Shown here: piece by piece, positions 62,039 to 64,000 of the stretch
How positions within the stretch are numbered: position 1 is the first letter of the stretch
Layout: each line of letters starts with the position of its first letter
Assembly: GCF_020497125.1 (NCBI RefSeq)
Contig: NC_059075.1
Span: forward strand, 43,808,003-43,872,002
DNA length: 64,000 bases
Direction of reading: 5' to 3'
Source: Mauremys mutica
Taxonomy: Eukaryota > Chordata > Testudines > Geoemydidae
Translations under genes and position numbers: made by a program
The notes under the pieces: model-generated
Databases searched by the model: none
What the model was told of the DNA's origin: nothing
What the model saw: the letters and a program-made list of their open reading frames with translations, nothing else

Positions 62039-63018
62039 GAGGGTAAAACATAAACCCACATGACTAAAAACCTACATTCTCTGGCTCACATGTTACATAC
62101 TGAAATATCAATATATCAAAGTGACCTTCTGTCCTGTGTTTTAAGGGGGATCCCTTGGTTGGTGCCTAACAACCCAAATCCAGCAAGCCAGAACATGATT
62201 TCAAGAAATAATGGTACAAAGGTTCAAACTCTGGGTTACAAACTATGTCTCACATTTTTTATATAGCTCTCCTGTATTTCCTTGGCCATTGGTACATATT
62301 CCATCACAATGACACCACATGGGAAAAGTATCTAACAGTATGCAAAACACAATCATCAACACTGGAAAAACAGACATAAAACCAGTGACAGGAAAACTCC
62401 AAGGATTCAGGACAGGTTCTGATAAGCCTTCTATGGATGCCACTCAGCAACTATTGAGGCCCCCAACAGGTTTCAGACCCTTCCTCATGCATCCCCTAAA
62501 CAAATCCTCTATCCCCACAATCTGTTTGTTATCTTTTTAGGATGCTGCTATCCCAGTGTGTTGTGGGTCTGGGAGCCAGGGCAGTTAGCAGGTGTGCTTC
62601 CCCTCTACTGTGTCCTGGAGCATCTTTGTAAGGCCTCTCTTCTAACATTTTTCAACCTCCCTGATGTCAAGGTCTGCCCCAGTCTCCCTTCTGTGGTGTC
62701 ATCCTTCCTTTCCACCTGCACCTCGTTTGGTAACCCCAGTCTCCCTCCCCTCTCCATACTGTTCCCAGCCCATAGTGTTCCTCTCTAGCCTGACAGTGTC
62801 CACATGCTGGTTGTGTTTGCCGTTTAGAAGGAGGGGCTGTGGTTTTGGGGTGGATGTGCAGCACACCCCTCCCCTCCCAGTGTGGCTATTCTCCGGGATG
62901 ATCCCTTTTAGCCAAGCGCAAACAGCCCAGCATGCCTGAGGTCTAATGTGTCAGGGATCACCAAACAGAGGGGATTACTGTTCCCTTACAAAACTTCCCC
63001 TATTTCAACCAGGTCACC

Positions 63019-63309
63019 ATGAATGATATCACTCTTCTGAGGCTGACCCAGAAAGATAAAGACCGAATGTTGCATGAATGCTACCAAAACCCAGGACCAT
63101 TCGCTGCCATGGTTTGTGCTGCAATGATTCCAGACCACTTGCTACTGGCTTGGTGTGGTAAAGTGTCCTACCGTGGAGGACAAAATAAGGTAGCCCTCCC
63201 CAGAAACCTTCTGCAAAGGCTTTCTGAGTACCTCCAGGAGAGCTTCATGGAGATGTCCCTGGAGGATTCCCGCTCCATCCCTAGATACGTTAACAGACTT
63301 TTCCATTAG
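63019..63309 (+). CDS. 96-residue frame of a Harbinger-like repeat, convergent to the Myb/SANT frame
   Basis: Starts ATG in ACCATGAATG and reads MNDITLLRLTQKDKDRM ... AWCGKVSYRGGQNKVALP ... YVNRLFH, stop TAG. The frame is intact, Leu/Arg-rich, with no family domain I can name. It faces the Myb/SANT frame 70 bp away. From memory this pair recurs in turtle genomes, so it is repeat-derived, not a host gene; function unknown. Confidence 0.45.
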   Translation: MNDITLLRLTQKDKDRMLHECYQNPGPFAAMVCAAMIPDHLLLAWCGKVSYRGGQNKVALPRNLLQRLSEYLQESFMEMSLEDSRSIPRYVNRLFH

Positions 63310-63379
63310 CGGTACTGGACGCGAATGCATCCCAAGTCTTCAGGACAAATCAAACATTAAACACAATTGCTTTTAACCC

Positions 63380-63964
63380 CTATAGTATCGTTACAAATGT
63401 GCACTCACCAGAGGTGCCTTCTCCGCCTTCAGGGTCCGGGAACAATAGGTCCTGGGAGGGTATTGGCTCCAGGGTAAGGAAAAGGTCCTGGCTGCCGGGG
63501 AGAATGGATTCTCTGCTTGACTGCTGCGCATCCTCCTCCTCCTCTTCCTTATCCACAAAATCCTCATCCGTGTTGCGTGAGGCTGCCACCTTGCAGGTGT
63601 CCACGGAAAGTGTTGGGGTATTGGTAGGGTTCCCCCCTAGAATGCCATGCAGCTGATCATAGAAGCGGCATGTCTGGGGCTCTGACCCGGAGTGACTATT
63701 TGCCTCCTTTGTCTTTTGGTAGGTTTGCCTGAGCGCCTTGACTTTCAGGCAGCACTGCTGTGCATCCCTGGTGTAGCCTCTCTCCACCATGCCCTGTGCG
63801 ATTTTGGCATATATATCAGCATTTCTTCTGCTGGATCGGAGTTCTGCCTGCACAGATTCTTCTCCCCATACAGCAATCAGATCCAGTGTCTCCCATTCAC
63901 TCCATGCTGGAGCTCATTTGCGATTCTGGGACAGCATGGTCACCTGTTCTGATGAGCTCGCCAT
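63380..63964 (-). pseudogene. Myb/SANT-like ORF of a Harbinger-like element, broken by a stop
   Basis: From ATG at 63962-63964 the frame reads MASSSEQVTM..., meets an in-frame TGA at the position of an expected Arg (CGA to TGA) after QNRK, then continues through a trihelix/Myb-like domain: WSEWETLDLIAVWGEESVQA, AKIAQGMVERGY, CCLKVKALRQTYQKTKEAN, CRFYDQLHGILGG. An acidic tail (VDKEEEEEDAQQ) follows. A GTGAGT at about 63403-63408 looks like a splice donor. Such Myb-like proteins partner the transposase in Harbinger elements; no transposase was found in the window. Confidence 0.6.
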
Positions 63965-64000
63965 GCTGACCAAACAGGAAATGACATTCAAAAGTTCCCA

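Noticed and set aside
1..64000. CRISPR arrays, bacterial operons or prophage
   Set aside because: No spaced direct repeats of that kind; the introns, SINEs and LINEs show vertebrate nuclear DNA.

Overview
The window looks like nuclear DNA of a turtle, most likely a cryptodire. It carries tRNA-derived SINEs of the cryptodiran type, a CR1 LINE 3' end, MIR-type fragments and many small DNA transposons. One split vertebrate gene fills most of it. Assignments rest on reading the sequence and on remembered family knowledge; no database was searched.

The gene is MIA2 (TALI/cTAGE5, a TANGO1-family ER-exit-site cargo receptor), on the minus strand from the start codon at 60066-60068 to the stop at 1825-1827. 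I could place 29 coding exons, all with GT/AG junctions and consistent phase, plus an alternative first exon in a CpG island at 39368-39484. The long form predicts about 2,826 residues: signal peptide, MIA/SH3-like domain with four cysteines (exons 1-4), a very long acidic luminal region (exon 4, 5.4 kb), a transmembrane segment (37720-37851), cytosolic coiled coils (33.7 to 13.8 kb) and a proline-rich tail (13.4 to 1.8 kb). Human MIA2 as I remember it has about 1,412 residues, so the luminal part is greatly enlarged. Part of the enlargement is an in-frame tandem duplication of about 400 codons inside exon 4. The short form, from the CpG-island exon, predicts about 821 residues and matches the classical cTAGE5 layout.

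The two starts look differently controlled. The distal promoter is AT-rich and has a near-perfect HNF1 site about 215 bp upstream of the ATG. The internal one is a CpG island with a YY1-like element over the start codon.

The rest is intron and flank with mobile-element remains: three hAT elements with 8-bp target duplications, two TA-flanked mariner/Tigger-like MITEs, a solo LTR with a perfect 5-bp duplication and a second probable LTR, a DIRS-like element with inverted ends and two nested insertions, a probable Penelope-like tail with a hammerhead-ribozyme-like fold, and, upstream of MIA2, a Harbinger-like relic with a Myb/SANT reading frame broken by a stop. No other cellular protein-coding gene, stand-alone tRNA, rRNA or CRISPR array was seen.
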